Below the pieces are notes generated by a model, which was given only the letters and a program-made list of their open reading frames with translations, searched no databases and was not told the origin of the DNA. Shown one piece after another: positions 1-10,797 of a stretch of 64,000 nucleotides of DNA. Origin of the DNA: Marinobacterium lacunae. Lineage in GTDB: Bacteria; Pseudomonadota; Gammaproteobacteria; Pseudomonadales; Balneatricaceae. Every line of letters starts with the position of its first letter. Position 1 is the first letter of the stretch. The DNA lies in contig NZ_JMQN01000038.1 in the NCBI RefSeq assembly GCF_000705555.1, positions 1-64,000 on the forward strand, in the 5' to 3' direction. A program made the position numbers and the translations under genes.

Positions 1-1
1 A

Positions 2-193
2 AGAATAGAGGATCAGCCCGGTATCGCGGACTTAATCACATGTTCCCTAGCCGAACAGGTCGGATTGGATCAGGTGTTCGAAACGCTCGTGCGCAAAGAA
101 CTCAAGCATAAAAAGCAGGACGTTGAGCAGATGAAAATGGATGCACAAAGGATAGTGGAAGCAGCTAATGAAGCACACGCCAACGAACTCTGA
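2..193 (+). CDS. C-terminal fragment of an unknown protein (5' end outside window)
   Basis: The window opens inside this reading frame; 63 codons remain before the TGA at 191-193. The last 35 residues are rich in Lys, Glu and Gln and are probably helical. I recognise no family. Its last 26 bases overlap the start of the helicase gene in another frame, an arrangement typical of translationally coupled genes, so the two products may act together. The frame is supported only by being open from the window edge to a stop that sits just inside the next gene. Confidence 0.55.
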   Translation, partial: RIEDQPGIADLITCSLAEQVGLDQVFETLVRKELKHKKQDVEQMKMDAQRIVEAANEAHANEL

Positions 194-3100
194 CGCAAAG
201 ACGTTTCTTCAACAACTCGGCGAATGGCGGGAGCAGGCAGCGGTAGGTACGGATGACCTGTTGGGCATGGTATTGCCCTTGTTCGAACAGGTGTCTGACC
301 TCCATGCACAGGGAAAGGTAGCGCCTTTAAATGGTGTGGATGCACTATCAGTATCGATGGGGCAACTCTGGTTTAGCAATGCGGACGCTGAGCGCGTCGG
401 AATCAATGACAGGGTTGTCAGGAAGCTGGGGGCAGAAGCGGCCTCCAACCGAGGGGTCGTCATTACCGGCCATTTTAGCCAAACCCTCTCGTCCGACACC
501 TCCCAGATCATCGATAAGTGTATCGCTGGCCGAGAAGAGGAAGAGCCTCGGATGGCCTACTATCTCGACTACATTGCCTGGGAACAACGGGTCTACCACC
601 ACGATGCGTTAAGCGATGTGTATGTGTTGGGGTTGATCCTGGCGAGCCTCGCCGGGCAGCTAGACTTGACCGAGCCCGATGACCTCGCCACCTTCGTGAG
701 GATTCGTACTGATATTCGGCAACTCAATGACCGAATACACCCTGTGGTTGCACAAGCGATCGCGCAGATGACAAGTCTTGTGCGAGAGGAGCGCCCTCAG
801 GATCTGGCCACACTGACACAAGCGCTTTATCACTACCGCGATCAGGATATAGACGATTCGGTGCGCGGGATCTCGCAAGAGGAGGAGGGTGATAAACGGG
901 CGATCCAGCGCAGTTTACGGAACAAACTCTTTGAAATCAGTCGGCGCAACCGACTTCTGTATTTTCGTGAGTCAGGTGGCAGCGTCAACCTGACACATGG
1001 CTCTGTTCCGCACGTCCTGGATTATCGGTCGATACGTTCCGAGCAGTTAATGACCGCCAATCAGTATCTGTATAAGGAGCTGAGTAAAGGAAAATCGGTT
1101 TCTCTATCCCGTTGGTTACGGTTTGAGGATTATCCCTACTTGGCGGGTAGCCTGGACAAGATAAGGCTGCAGGCGAATCGAGATGAAAAGGAGTATGGGT
1201 TTTCCCAACTCCGGTTGGTGTTGGCCTTTTTTCGCTGGCACAACCTCAAAGAAGCTCCCGAGGAGCGGATCAACACGCCACTGTTATTGGCGCCCGCCAA
1301 ACTCCTGAAAAAAAAGGGGGTTAAAGATCACTACCTTTTCAGCGCAGAACTTGAGAACGTAGAGGTCAACCCGGTTTTACGCCATCAACTTCAACAGCTG
1401 TACGGGATATCGCTGCCGGAGAGTATCAACGCCGAGGAACCCGACGCGATAAGGTCTCTCTACGAAAGCCTGAGCCACCAAATCGATAGCAGCACCAGCG
1501 GCGTAGGGCTTGCGTTTATCGACCAGCCGCGGATTAAGCTTATTGCGACCAAGGCGAAACGCAAGCTGGATGACTTCCGGCGTAAGGTGCGTATAACCGG
1601 TCGAGGCGTGCGCGACTACAAGGGCCTTGCATACAGTTACGCTCGAGATAAGTTCGAGCCTCTTGGCGTACAGATATTCGAACGAAACGTGAGGGTGTCC
1701 GTCGCGCCGTGTCGTGAACTGGTCGAGGATCCGGATCGGGCGGCCGTATTCAATGCAATGACCAGCGACGAGACCACCGTCGAGCGCGATCTGTTTGTCA
1801 TGGATGAGGGGAGTGCGGGCAGCAAGAATCAGTGGGAGTTCGATCTCTGTTCTCTAACGCTGGCAAACTTCAACTATCGCAAAATGACCCTGGTCAGGGA
1901 TTATAGCGAGTTGCTCAATAGCGACGATCTGACCGATGCCGGGGTGAACTTCTCCACGCTATTCAGCGATCAGGCCAAAGAAACGTTAAGTCCACTCGCA
2001 CCGATGCCGCTGAAGGAGCAATTCCATGTGCTTCCTGCCGATCCCAGCCAAACCGACTCCGTTCTGCGTGGGCGCAGTGGACAGAGTTATGTAATTCAGG
2101 GGCCGCCCGGTACCGGCAAGTCACAAACCATTACCAACCTTATTGTGGACTACCTGGCCCGGAATAAGTCGGTACTGTTTGTCTGTGAAAAGCGTGTCGC
2201 CCTGGATGTGGTTTTCCACCGGCTCAAACAGATTGGCCTGGATAGCCTGTGTGCGCTTATTCATGACTCGCAGGCAGATAAAAAGGCGTTCATAAATGAT
2301 CTCGAAGAGATCTATCAACGCTGGCTCAAGGATGTGCCGGAGACGCAAGAGGGTGGGCGAAATACCGTTCTTGCAGAACTCGAGCAACTCTTGGACGAGC
2401 TGGAGCAGTTTTCTGATTCGATGCAGGCAAACATCGAGGGGACTGATACAAGCCTTAGACAACTCATCCAGCTGTGGGTGGCCAGTGGCTGTGTGGAGGT
2501 TAGTCTCGATCCGGCGGATCGAGCGCTGCTGCCCACTTGGGAGACGTTCCGGCGCAATGCATCCTTGCTGGGTGAATTGTCGGACCGGCTCGCCGGCGTC
2601 ATGAAAACGGATGTTCTGGCCGCGACCCCGCTCTGGTGCTTGAGTGGGAGTATTACGCGCGCCGCAGATCCGCAAACCGCATTGAACGAGTTCTCCGACA
2701 GGATGCTTCTTGAACGCCCCAGGGTGTTGGCAGCAGCGGATCGGTTGTCCTCTTTTTTGCAGCGCGAAGCGCTGAACTGGCAAGGGCTACTCGAGGCTGA
2801 CGAACGACTGAAAGGACTACTCCCTCTCATGCTGGACGAGCAGATTGGTTTGCTCGACGGTCAAAGTCTCTCGGCGTTAAAACTTAAAAAGCAGCTCTCG
2901 GAGCTGGATAGCCTTGCCGAGGATGCAAAGCAGAAAAGTGCGCTGGCTGCTGGGTGGGATCTAACTGTCGATATAGACGCTATCAAACTGGCGCTGAATG
3001 CAGCGCGCGATTGCGAAGGTAGATGGTGGTCATTTCTTAGCGGTCGATGGCGCAGGGCCAAAAAACTTGTAAGGGAGAAGGGCGCTGCAGTCGAGAAGGG

Positions 3101-5324
3101 GTATACGCAGAGCTTATCCAACGCCTATCAGGCGATTTTGGCGGGTCAGGCCCTGGCGGATAAGAAGCGTGAGATTGAAACCCGCTTCGCTCTGGAGGAT
3201 GCCGATATCGCAGCGCCTTTGTTGAGCGCCGCCTGGCAAGACCCGAAAGAGCAGAGCGACATTGCACGATCAGTTTACCGGGCCTGTTTGGCGCATGCAG
3301 ATGATCCAGCCGGGCTGGTAAAACTGACGCAGGACTCTGCCCTTCGCGATGTCGATGTCGAGTTGAGCAATTGGTTGACAGCCTTTCAGTATAAGCAACC
3401 CGTTGAAGTGATGGAGGCGGTAGAAGCGCTGAGGGACAAAGGGGAACTGGCATTCGAGATTGGTGATCTGCTGCAACGGCTTGATGCTGCCGGGATGCAT
3501 GTGAGCCACGCGATTCGACTCATACCCTTGTCTGTAAAGCTTATCGAGAGTGTCGTCATAGCGGACACTATCTCCCTTACACTGCGTCGCAATAGAGCGC
3601 TCAATCACTTTGAAGGCGAACGTCTGGATAAAGTTTTCAACGAGTTAGATCAAGTACTGAAACGGTTACGTGATGAAAACTCGGCGTCAGTCAGGCGGGC
3701 TGCCCAATTGCACTTTCAGAGCAACATTCAGCGTGCATCAGGTTCAATGGCCGGAACCAGCGAAGAGGAGAAAAACTGGCGAAGGTCCTTTAATCGCGGT
3801 CGCAAACTACTGGAGCGGGAGTTTGAAAAGACCCGGGCCTTTAAATCGGTCCGAGAGTTGCTGTCATCGGACTCAGGCACACTGCTTCGTAACCTGAAGC
3901 CGATCTGGATGATGAGTCCTTTGAGTATTTCCGATGTGTTGCCACTGAATGAGGAGCTGTTTGACGTCGTTATTTTTGACGAGGCGAGCCAGATTCCATT
4001 GGAGGACGCGGTACCGGCCCTGTATCGAGCCCGTCAAATGATTGTGGTGGGTGATGAAATGCAGCTGCCGCCGTCGGCATTTTTTGCCTCTCAGGGTGGT
4101 GAAAATGAGGATCAGGACAGCAAGTTGCATCTATACAATATCAACGCCGACTCCTTTCTGACGCGTGCAGTCGGCGCGCTACCCAGCACTATATTGAGCT
4201 GGCACTATCGGAGCCGGCATGAGAGCTTGATCGGCTTTTGCAATCAGGCATTTTACACCGGGCAGTTAAAAACCGTGCCCAGTACGCGGGCCCTGATCGA
4301 GCAGGCCCCCGTCAATTCAGGCAGCAGTGAAGCGCCGGACGTTAACGGTGGGCGGCCAAACATCCAACTACAGGATCATCTCTACAGTCGCCCGATCAGC
4401 TACCACAAGCTTGAAGACAGTCCATACAGCAAACAGCGAAACAAAGGTGAAGCGGAGTATATCGCGCACCTTGTGAGGGAGTTGTTGCTTGACGATAGCG
4501 ACGACAACACCCTGGGTATCGTCGCTTTTTCGCAAGCGCAACAAAATGAGATTGAACAGGCCCTGGACCGTCTGGCCGCTCAAGACAAGGCCTTTGCCGC
4601 ACGTTTGGACGCGGAGGAGGAGCGTGAACAGGATGGGCAGTTTGTCGGCTTGTTTGTTAAGAATCTCGAAAACGTTCAGGGTGATGAACGGGATATCATC
4701 ATTCTAAGCATCTGTTATGGTCCTGGTCAGGACGGCAGGATGTTGATGAATTTCGGCCCCATTAACCAGAACGGCGGCGAGAAGCGTTTGAATGTAATTT
4801 TCTCGCGTGCCAAAAAACATATGGTGGTGGTGACGTCCATCGAACCCAATCAGATAACCAACACCTACAATACGGGCGCGAATGCGCTGCGCCAGTATTT
4901 GAGATATGCGCAGGCTGTCTCCGAGGGAGATAGTGCGGGAATCCAGAGCGCACTGCTCGAATACGGTTATTCACCCTCAGCGCAAGGTGACGACAGCTTC
5001 CTGATGATCGAGGCGATAGCACAGCGGTTACGATCCGAGGGACTTCACGTGGTCACCCAATATGGGCAGTCGTCCGTAAAATGTGACCTGGCCGTTCGGC
5101 GCGCAGAGGATCGTCACTTCTCTCTCGGTATTCTTACGGATAATGTCGAACACTATAAGATCAAAGATCTGATTAACCGTTACCATACTCAAGGCAGCGT
5201 GCTCAGTGCATTCGGATGGACGCTATGCCATGTGTTAGCCAAAGACTGGTATAAGGACAGCGACGCCGTTGTTAAACGGATTCTTGCAAATCTGAAGTCG
5301 CAAGAGACTGTCTCGTCTGAATGA
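168..5324 (+). CDS. DUF4011 superfamily-1 helicase with kinase-like N-terminus and nuclease-like C-terminus
   Basis: A 1718-residue protein. ATG 168 has GGAAG six bases upstream. Residues 30-220 resemble a protein-kinase C-lobe: SDVYVLGLI near 149 recalls the SDVYSLG helix, and VREERPQDL near 205 recalls the RP-containing end of the fold. No N-lobe, HRD or DFG motif is visible, so it would be a pseudokinase. The DUF4011 signature NKLFEISRRNRLLYF starts near 252. The helicase core has Walker A GPPGTGKS near 645, Walker B DEAS near 1270, GDEMQLP near 1295, WHYRSRHESLI and motif VI VIFSRAKKH near 1542. The last 110 residues resemble the REase/Vsr-like domain that ends many DUF4011 helicases, but the usual acidic core is altered. 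The family includes the Hhe antiphage protein (DUF4011-helicase-Vsr). A defence role here is inference; the helicase call is firm. Confidence 0.88.
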   Translation: MKHTPTNSDAKTFLQQLGEWREQAAVGTDDLLGMVLPLFEQVSDLHAQGKVAPLNGVDALSVSMGQLWFSNADAERVGINDRVVRKLGAEAASNRGVVITGHFSQTLSSDTSQIIDKCIAGREEEEPRMAYYLDYIAWEQRVYHHDALSDVYVLGLILASLAGQLDLTEPDDLATFVRIRTDIRQLNDRIHPVVAQAIAQMTSLVREERPQDLATLTQALYHYRDQDIDDSVRGISQEEEGDKRAIQRSLRNKLFEISRRNRLLYFRESGGSVNLTHGSVPHVLDYRSIRSEQLMTANQYLYKELSKGKSVSLSRWLRFEDYPYLAGSLDKIRLQANRDEKEYGFSQLRLVLAFFRWHNLKEAPEERINTPLLLAPAKLLKKKGVKDHYLFSAELENVEVNPVLRHQLQQLYGISLPESINAEEPDAIRSLYESLSHQIDSSTSGVGLAFIDQPRIKLIATKAKRKLDDFRRKVRITGRGVRDYKGLAYSYARDKFEPLGVQIFERNVRVSVAPCRELVEDPDRAAVFNAMTSDETTVERDLFVMDEGSAGSKNQWEFDLCSLTLANFNYRKMTLVRDYSELLNSDDLTDAGVNFSTLFSDQAKETLSPLAPMPLKEQFHVLPADPSQTDSVLRGRSGQSYVIQGPPGTGKSQTITNLIVDYLARNKSVLFVCEKRVALDVVFHRLKQIGLDSLCALIHDSQADKKAFINDLEEIYQRWLKDVPETQEGGRNTVLAELEQLLDELEQFSDSMQANIEGTDTSLRQLIQLWVASGCVEVSLDPADRALLPTWETFRRNASLLGELSDRLAGVMKTDVLAATPLWCLSGSITRAADPQTALNEFSDRMLLERPRVLAAADRLSSFLQREALNWQGLLEADERLKGLLPLMLDEQIGLLDGQSLSALKLKKQLSELDSLAEDAKQKSALAAGWDLTVDIDAIKLALNAARDCEGRWWSFLSGRWRRAKKLVREKGAAVEKGYTQSLSNAYQAILAGQALADKKREIETRFALEDADIAAPLLSAAWQDPKEQSDIARSVYRACLAHADDPAGLVKLTQDSALRDVDVELSNWLTAFQYKQPVEVMEAVEALRDKGELAFEIGDLLQRLDAAGMHVSHAIRLIPLSVKLIESVVIADTISLTLRRNRALNHFEGERLDKVFNELDQVLKRLRDENSASVRRAAQLHFQSNIQRASGSMAGTSEEEKNWRRSFNRGRKLLEREFEKTRAFKSVRELLSSDSGTLLRNLKPIWMMSPLSISDVLPLNEELFDVVIFDEASQIPLEDAVPALYRARQMIVVGDEMQLPPSAFFASQGGENEDQDSKLHLYNINADSFLTRAVGALPSTILSWHYRSRHESLIGFCNQAFYTGQLKTVPSTRALIEQAPVNSGSSEAPDVNGGRPNIQLQDHLYSRPISYHKLEDSPYSKQRNKGEAEYIAHLVRELLLDDSDDNTLGIVAFSQAQQNEIEQALDRLAAQDKAFAARLDAEEEREQDGQFVGLFVKNLENVQGDERDIIILSICYGPGQDGRMLMNFGPINQNGGEKRLNVIFSRAKKHMVVVTSIEPNQITNTYNTGANALRQYLRYAQAVSEGDSAGIQSALLEYGYSPSAQGDDSFLMIEAIAQRLRSEGLHVVTQYGQSSVKCDLAVRRAEDRHFSLGILTDNVEHYKIKDLINRYHTQGSVLSAFGWTLCHVLAKDWYKDSDAVVKRILANLKSQETVSSE

Positions 5325-5342
5325 TTGTTCTCGTATCAAGGG

Positions 5343-5369
5343 TGCTGAGGATCGATTCGAACCTCAGCA
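5343..5369. terminator. Hairpin after the helicase gene
   Basis: TGCTGAGG at 5343-5350 pairs with CCTCAGCA at 5362-5369. The hairpin lies 18 bases after the helicase stop and before the convergent metH. It has no T-run, so it is only a possible terminator. A second stem, GAGCAGGGG/CCCCTGCTC at 5381-5402, overlaps the metH stop codon. Confidence 0.35.
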
Positions 5370-5390
5370 ATACAGGCCGTGAGCAGGGGG

Positions 5391-8300
5391 CTACCCCTGC
5401 TCCGGCTCGTAGCCCAGATTAGGCGCCAGCCAGCGCTCAGCTTCGTCCATGCTCATGCCCTTGCGTTTGGCATAGCTTTCCACTTGATCCTCACTGATCT
5501 TGGCGACACCGAAGTACTGTGACTCAGGGTGGCTGAAATACCAGCCGCTGACGGCAGCGGTCGGCAGCATGGCGTAGCTGTCGGTGAGCGTCATGCCGGC
5601 AGTGTGGTCCACATCCAGCAGCTCCCAGAGCAGCCCTTTCTCGGTGTGATCGGGGCAGGCGGGATAGCCCGGCGCCGGGCGGATGCCCTTGTACTGCTCC
5701 TTGATCAGCGCTTCGTTGTCGAAACTCTCATCAGAAGCGTAACCCCAGAACTCCTTGCGCACTCGCTCGTGCATGCGCTCGGCGAAGGCCTCGGCGAGAC
5801 GGTCGGCCAGAGCCTTGATCATGATGCTGTGATAGTCATCGTGATCGGCCTCATATGCGGCGACGATCTCATCGATACCGATACCGGCTGTCACGGCAAA
5901 GGCGCCGACATAATCCTCTTTGCCGCTGTCTTTGGGAGCCACGAAGTCGGTCAGGCAGAGGTTGGGCTTTTCGTTCACCTTCTGCATCTGCTGCCTGAGG
6001 TGATGCACACGCATGTGAACCTTCTTGCGGCTGTCATCGGTGTAGAGCTCGATATCGTCGTGGCCCACCGAGTTGGCCGGGAACAGGCCAATAACGGCGC
6101 GCGCCTTGAGCTTCTTGTTGTCGATGATATCGCGCAGCATCAGCTTGGCATCGTCATACAGCTTGCGGGCTTCCTCGCCGACGATCTCGTCATCGAGAAT
6201 GCGCGGGAAACGACCTGCAAGCTCCCACGACTGGAAAAACGGCGTCCAGTCGATGTAGTGGCTCAACTCTTCCAGATCATAGTCGTCGAACACGTGGATG
6301 CCGGGCTTGATCGGTTTAGGCGGCGTGTAGCCCTCCCAGTCGATCTTGTAGCGGTTCTCGCGGGCGGCTTCCAGTGTCACACGGCGCTGGTCGTTCTGAC
6401 GTGCCGCATGGCGCTCACGCACCGCCTGATAGTCGGCCTTGATCTCGGCGCAGAACGCATCGTGGCGCTCTTTCGAAAGCAGGTTGGAGGCAACGCCGAC
6501 CGAGCGTGACGCGTTGGTCACATGCACAACCTGATTGTTCTTGTAGTTGGGCTCGATCTTCACCGCCGTATGCGCCTTGGAGGTGGTTGCACCGCCGATC
6601 ATCAGCGGAATATCGAAGCCCTGACGCTGCATCTCTTTGGCAACGTGCACCATCTCGTCGAGCGACGGCGTAATCAGGCCGGAGAGGCCGATGATGTCAG
6701 CATTCTCTTCACGAGCGGTCTTGAGGATCTTCTCGGCTGGCACCATCACGCCGAGGTCGATGATCTCGAAGTTGTTGCACTGCAGGACCACGCCGACGAT
6801 GTTTTTGCCGATATCGTGTACGTCGCCCTTGACCGTTGCCATCACCACCTTGCCGGCGGAGCTGCTGGCGCTGCCCGCTTTCTCTTCTTCAATGAACGGC
6901 ATCAGGTAGGCCACGGCTTTTTTCATAACGCGTGCAGATTTCACCACCTGGGGCAGGAACATCTTGCCGGAGCCGAACAGGTCGCCGACGATGCCCATGC
7001 CATCCATCAGCGGTCCTTCGATCACCTGCAGCGGGCGTTCGTAGTTGTGGCGGCACTCCTCGACATCTTCGTCGATGTAATCGGCAACACCCTTGACCAG
7101 CGCATGGGCCAGACGTTTGTTGACCTCCCAGCTGCGCCACTCAAGATCCTGTTGTACCGAAGAGGCAGAAGCGCCGCCGCGGTACTTCTCGGCGAGTTCC
7201 AGCATACGCTCGGTGCCATCTTCGCGGCGATTAAGCACTATATCTTCTACATGCTCGCGCAGATCCGCCGGCAGGTCGTCATAGATCGCCAGCTGACCGG
7301 CGTTGACGATACCCATGTCCATGCCTTGTTTGATGGCGTGGTACAGGAATACGCAGTGGATCGCCTCGCGCACCTTGTCGTTGCCGCGGAACGAGAACGA
7401 CACGTTGGAGACGCCCCCGGATATCTTCGCGTGGGGCAGGTTCTTTTTGATCCAGCCGGTCGCGTTAATGAAGTCGACAGCGTAGTTGTTGTGCTCTTCG
7501 ATACCGGTGGCGATGGCGAAGATGTTGGGGTCGAAAATGATATCTTCCGGCGGGAAGCCGACCTTGTCGACCAGCACACGGTAGGAGCGCTCACAGATCT
7601 CGATCTTGCGCTTGTAGGTGTCGGCTTGTCCGGTTTCATCAAACGCCATGACAACAACGGCAGCGCCATACAGGCGAATCTTGCGTGCCTGCTCAATAAA
7701 CTTCTCTTCACCCTCTTTGAGGCTGATCGAGTTGACGACACCCTTGCCCTGAATACGCTTGAGACCCTCTTCGATAACCTCCCACTTGGAGGAATCGAGC
7801 ATGATCGGCACGCGTGAAATATCGGGCTCGGAGGCGATCAGGTTGAGGAAACGGTTCATCGCCGCGATGGCGTCGAGCATCCCCTCATCCATGTTGATAT
7901 CGATGATCTGGGCACCGTTTTCCACCTGCTGGCGGGCTACATCCAGCGCGGTTTCATAATCGCCTTCCTTGATCAGACGGCGGAACTTGGCGGAGCCGGT
8001 GACGTTGGTACGCTCGCCGACGTTGACGAACAGCGTCTCGGCACCGATGTTCATCGGTTCAAGACCTGACAGGCGGCACTCGACGGCCAGTTCAGGAATC
8101 GTGCGCGGCGCCTGATCGAGCAGTCCTTCGCGGATGACGCGAATATGTTCGGGCGTTGTACCGCAGCAGCCGCCAACGATGTTCACGAAGCCAGACTGCG
8201 CCCACTCGCGGATCTCGTCGCGCATCTGCTCAGGCGTCTCATCGTATTCACCAAAGGCGTTCGGCAGGCCGGCATTGGGGTGTACGGAGACGAAAGTGTC

Positions 8301-9101
8301 GGCGACACGCGAGAGCTCTTCCACGTACTGTCTGAGCTCTTTCGGGCCCAGTGCGCAGTTAAGCCCGATGCTGATCGGGTTGGCGTGGCGTACCGAGTTC
8401 CAGAACGCCTCGGTGGTCTGGCCCGACAGGGTACGACCGGAGGCGTCGGTGATGGTGCCGGAGATCATCACCGGCAGGCGGATGCCGTGATCGTGGAAGT
8501 ACTGCTCCACGGCGAAGATCGCCGCCTTGGCATTCAGTGTGTCGAAGATGGTCTCAATCAGGATGATGTCGGCACCACCCTCGACCAGGCCGTCCACCGA
8601 CTCAGTGTAGGACTCCACCAGTTGATCGAAGGTGACGTTACGGAACCCCGGGTCGTTCACATCCGGAGAGATGGTCGCAGTGCGGTTGGTCGGGCCCAAT
8701 ACCCCGGCCACGTAGCGTGGGCGATCAGGCGTAGCGGCCGTGATCTCGTCGCACACCTCTTTAGCAATACGCGCGGCGACTACGTTGATCTCGCGCGAAA
8801 TGTCCTCCATCTCGTAATCGGCCATGGCGATACGGGTGGCGTTGAAGGTGTTGGTTTCGATGATATCGGCACCGGCTTCGAGATAGCGGCGGTGTATATC
8901 GCGAATCATATCCGGCTGGGTGAGCACCAGCAGGTCGTTATTGCCCTTTACGTCCAGATGCCAGTCGGCAAAACGCTCGCCGCGGTAATCCTCCTCCTGG
9001 AGGCCGAAGGCCTGTATCTGGGTGCCCATACCGCCATCGAGAATCATGATGCGGTTTTTAAGGGTGTTACGCAGGGTGTTCAGCAAAGTGGTGTCGCTCA
9101 C
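5391..9101 (-). CDS. metH: Cobalamin-dependent methionine synthase
   Basis: A 1236-residue cytoplasmic enzyme, close to the 1227 of E. coli MetH, that transfers a methyl group from methyltetrahydrofolate to homocysteine through cobalamin. All modules are visible in order. The homocysteine domain has zinc ligands in NCALGP and GGCCGTTP. The pterin domain has [15 protein letters not shown] cap domain follows, then the B12 domain with the cobalt-ligand motif DVHDIG (His near 760) and SGLITPSL. The AdoMet reactivation domain contains [12 protein letters not shown]. The gene stands alone and runs against the helicase gene. I found no B12 riboswitch upstream. Confidence 0.98.
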   Translation of the reverse strand: MSDTTLLNTLRNTLKNRIMILDGGMGTQIQAFGLQEEDYRGERFADWHLDVKGNNDLLVLTQPDMIRDIHRRYLEAGADIIETNTFNATRIAMADYEMEDISREINVVAARIAKEVCDEITAATPDRPRYVAGVLGPTNRTATISPDVNDPGFRNVTFDQLVESYTESVDGLVEGGADIILIETIFDTLNAKAAIFAVEQYFHDHGIRLPVMISGTITDASGRTLSGQTTEAFWNSVRHANPISIGLNCALGPKELRQYVEELSRVADTFVSVHPNAGLPNAFGEYDETPEQMRDEIREWAQSGFVNIVGGCCGTTPEHIRVIREGLLDQAPRTIPELAVECRLSGLEPMNIGAETLFVNVGERTNVTGSAKFRRLIKEGDYETALDVARQQVENGAQIIDINMDEGMLDAIAAMNRFLNLIASEPDISRVPIMLDSSKWEVIEEGLKRIQGKGVVNSISLKEGEEKFIEQARKIRLYGAAVVVMAFDETGQADTYKRKIEICERSYRVLVDKVGFPPEDIIFDPNIFAIATGIEEHNNYAVDFINATGWIKKNLPHAKISGGVSNVSFSFRGNDKVREAIHCVFLYHAIKQGMDMGIVNAGQLAIYDDLPADLREHVEDIVLNRREDGTERMLELAEKYRGGASASSVQQDLEWRSWEVNKRLAHALVKGVADYIDEDVEECRHNYERPLQVIEGPLMDGMGIVGDLFGSGKMFLPQVVKSARVMKKAVAYLMPFIEEEKAGSASSSAGKVVMATVKGDVHDIGKNIVGVVLQCNNFEIIDLGVMVPAEKILKTAREENADIIGLSGLITPSLDEMVHVAKEMQRQGFDIPLMIGGATTSKAHTAVKIEPNYKNNQVVHVTNASRSVGVASNLLSKERHDAFCAEIKADYQAVRERHAARQNDQRRVTLEAARENRYKIDWEGYTPPKPIKPGIHVFDDYDLEELSHYIDWTPFFQSWELAGRFPRILDDEIVGEEARKLYDDAKLMLRDIIDNKKLKARAVIGLFPANSVGHDDIELYTDDSRKKVHMRVHHLRQQMQKVNEKPNLCLTDFVAPKDSGKEDYVGAFAVTAGIGIDEIVAAYEADHDDYHSIMIKALADRLAEAFAERMHERVRKEFWGYASDESFDNEALIKEQYKGIRPAPGYPACPDHTEKGLLWELLDVDHTAGMTLTDSYAMLPTAAVSGWYFSHPESQYFGVAKISEDQVESYAKRKGMSMDEAERWLAPNLGYEPEQG

Positions 9102-9459
9102 GTGTCGCTATCCATCCGGTTACTTCAAAAAGGCGAATATTGTACTGCAAATTGATCTGCCTCTGCCTGAGGCTGCTTCAACTTTCTGTGAATCTGGCTC
9201 ACCTGGCGCCGTTTCAAACCAGATCGGTTTCCGTGGGCGCAACACAGAGATGCCTGTTTTTCTGGAGCAGAAGTACGCAGACCCGAGCCAGATCAACTAA
9301 TTAGTCAGGTTTTAGGCGTACAGTGGCGTGAATCAGACAGATCGACAGTTGAGGCTTGTCGTGGACGCGGATCCGTTTCAATCGAAATGATCTGCAGCCA
9401 TTCCGGGGTATTGAGCATCCGTGCACGACGTCCCAAACACTGTAATGGAGGTACCTAAT
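9102..9459. other. Divergent intergenic region between metH and an alcohol dehydrogenase gene
   Basis: These 358 bases must hold the promoters of both divergent genes. No convincing cobalamin or SAM riboswitch fold, RNA gene or long repeat was seen. A GGAGGT ribosome binding site at 9447-9452 serves the dehydrogenase start at 9460. Confidence 0.5.
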
Positions 9460-10611
9460 ATGGCTACTCAGGAATTTTTTGTACCCAATGTTTCACTCAT
9501 GGGACCGGGGTGCTTCGCCAGCCTGCCGGAGCGAGTGCGCATGCTCGGAGGCAGCCGGCCGTTGGTGGTGGCGGACAAGGGAATGACGGCGCTGGGCTAT
9601 ACCGCACGCCTGACCGAACTGCTGGGCCGCGCCGGTATCGCAAGCGTGGTCTACGACGACACTGTACCCAATCCCACCGATATCAATGTGGAGGAGGGGC
9701 TGGCCGCCTACGAGGAGGGTGGTTGCGATATGCTGATCTCCCTCGGCGGCGGCAGCGCTCACGATTGCTGCAAAGGGATAGGCATCGTCGCCACCAGTGG
9801 CGGCACTATCCGGGACTACGAAGGGCTGGATAAAGCCAGCGCGCCTTTGCCGCCCTATATCGCTGTCAATACCACCGCCGGTACCGCCAGCGAGATGACC
9901 CGTTTCACCATCATCACCAACACCAGTAACCACGTGAAGATGGCAATTGTCGACTGGCGCGTGACGCCTGATGTGGCGATCAACGATCCGGAACTGATGG
10001 TCGATATGCCGCCGGCACTGACAGCCGCCACCGGTATGGATGCGCTGACCCACGCGGTTGAAGCCTACGTCTCCACCGCTGCGACCCCGATCACCGATGC
10101 CTGTGCACTGCAGGCGATTCGATTGATCGGCCAGTATCTGCGCAAAGCGGTGGCGCGTGGAGACGATATGGCGGCGCGTGACAAGATGGCCTACGCCGAG
10201 TACCTGGCTGGCATGGCGTTCAACAACGCCAGTCTTGGCTATGTACACGCCATGGCGCATCAGTTGGGTGGTTTCTACAACCTGCCGCACGGGGTCTGCA
10301 ACGCGTTACTGCTGCCGCACGTCTGCCGGGTCAACCTGATCGCCGCTACCGAACGCTTCGCCGATATTGCCGATGCCTTGGGCGAGGTGACCGACGGCCT
10401 GTCCGAACGTGAGGCAGCCCTGCTCGCGATCGATGCAATCGAGACTCTGGCGCAGGATGTCGGTATTCCGCAGTCGCTGGCTGAACTGGGTGTCAAGGAT
10501 GAGGATATAGATACCATGGTCGGCAATGCACAGAAGGATGTCTGCCGTCTGACCAACCCGCGCAAGCTGTCGGATGCGGAAGTCGCTGCCATTTACCGCG
10601 CAGCGCTCTGA
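9460..10611 (+). CDS. Iron-containing (group III) alcohol dehydrogenase
   Basis: A 383-residue NAD(P)-dependent dehydrogenase that interconverts alcohols and aldehydes. I chose ATG 9460 because GGAGGT lies seven bases upstream; earlier in-frame starts at 9421 and 9445 would overlap or precede this site. The nucleotide-binding motif GGGSAHDCCKG is near 95. The Fe2+ ligands are in GMDALTHAVEAY and in GYVHAMAHQLGGFYNLPHG. The gene is monocistronic and followed by a good terminator. The substrate cannot be read from the sequence; short-chain alcohols such as ethanol or butanol are usual for the family. Confidence 0.93.
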   Translation: MATQEFFVPNVSLMGPGCFASLPERVRMLGGSRPLVVADKGMTALGYTARLTELLGRAGIASVVYDDTVPNPTDINVEEGLAAYEEGGCDMLISLGGGSAHDCCKGIGIVATSGGTIRDYEGLDKASAPLPPYIAVNTTAGTASEMTRFTIITNTSNHVKMAIVDWRVTPDVAINDPELMVDMPPALTAATGMDALTHAVEAYVSTAATPITDACALQAIRLIGQYLRKAVARGDDMAARDKMAYAEYLAGMAFNNASLGYVHAMAHQLGGFYNLPHGVCNALLLPHVCRVNLIAATERFADIADALGEVTDGLSEREAALLAIDAIETLAQDVGIPQSLAELGVKDEDIDTMVGNAQKDVCRLTNPRKLSDAEVAAIYRAAL

Positions 10612-10620
10612 CAGGGCATC

Positions 10621-10653
10621 AAGCCGAAACAGTGTCGCTGCTTCGGCTTTTTA
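10621..10653 (+). terminator. Rho-independent terminator of the alcohol dehydrogenase gene
   Basis: AAGCCGAA at 10621-10628 pairs with TTCGGCTT at 10642-10649, followed by a T-run. It lies ten bases past the stop codon. Confidence 0.85.
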
Positions 10654-10797
10654 TTAGTCTCCGGAGATCGATCCGCTCGGTCAAGATCGGCGACTTTCTG
10701 GCAATATCGGCCTCAAACCCCTATTATACCGCCCGTTTTATTCAGCCAAACCGCGCCGCAATGGGTCGAGCCATTACAAAGTATAAGGGGGTAAATG

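Noticed and set aside
5343-5369. Hairpin with GGTTCGAATC on the minus strand, resembling a tRNA T-arm
   Set aside because: The loop is 11 bases, there is no acceptor or anticodon arm and the spacer is only 66 bases. No tRNA or tRNA fragment can be supported.
6522-7817. Long plus-strand open frame (431 codons) inside metH
   Set aside because: It is the antisense shadow of a high-GC conserved gene, has no start signals and matches no family. Similar shadows at 5529-6509 and 8145-9155 were rejected for the same reason.
9102-9300. Possible cobalamin or SAM riboswitch upstream of metH
   Set aside because: I looked for the B12-box and for SAM or SAH core patterns on the minus strand and found none convincing.
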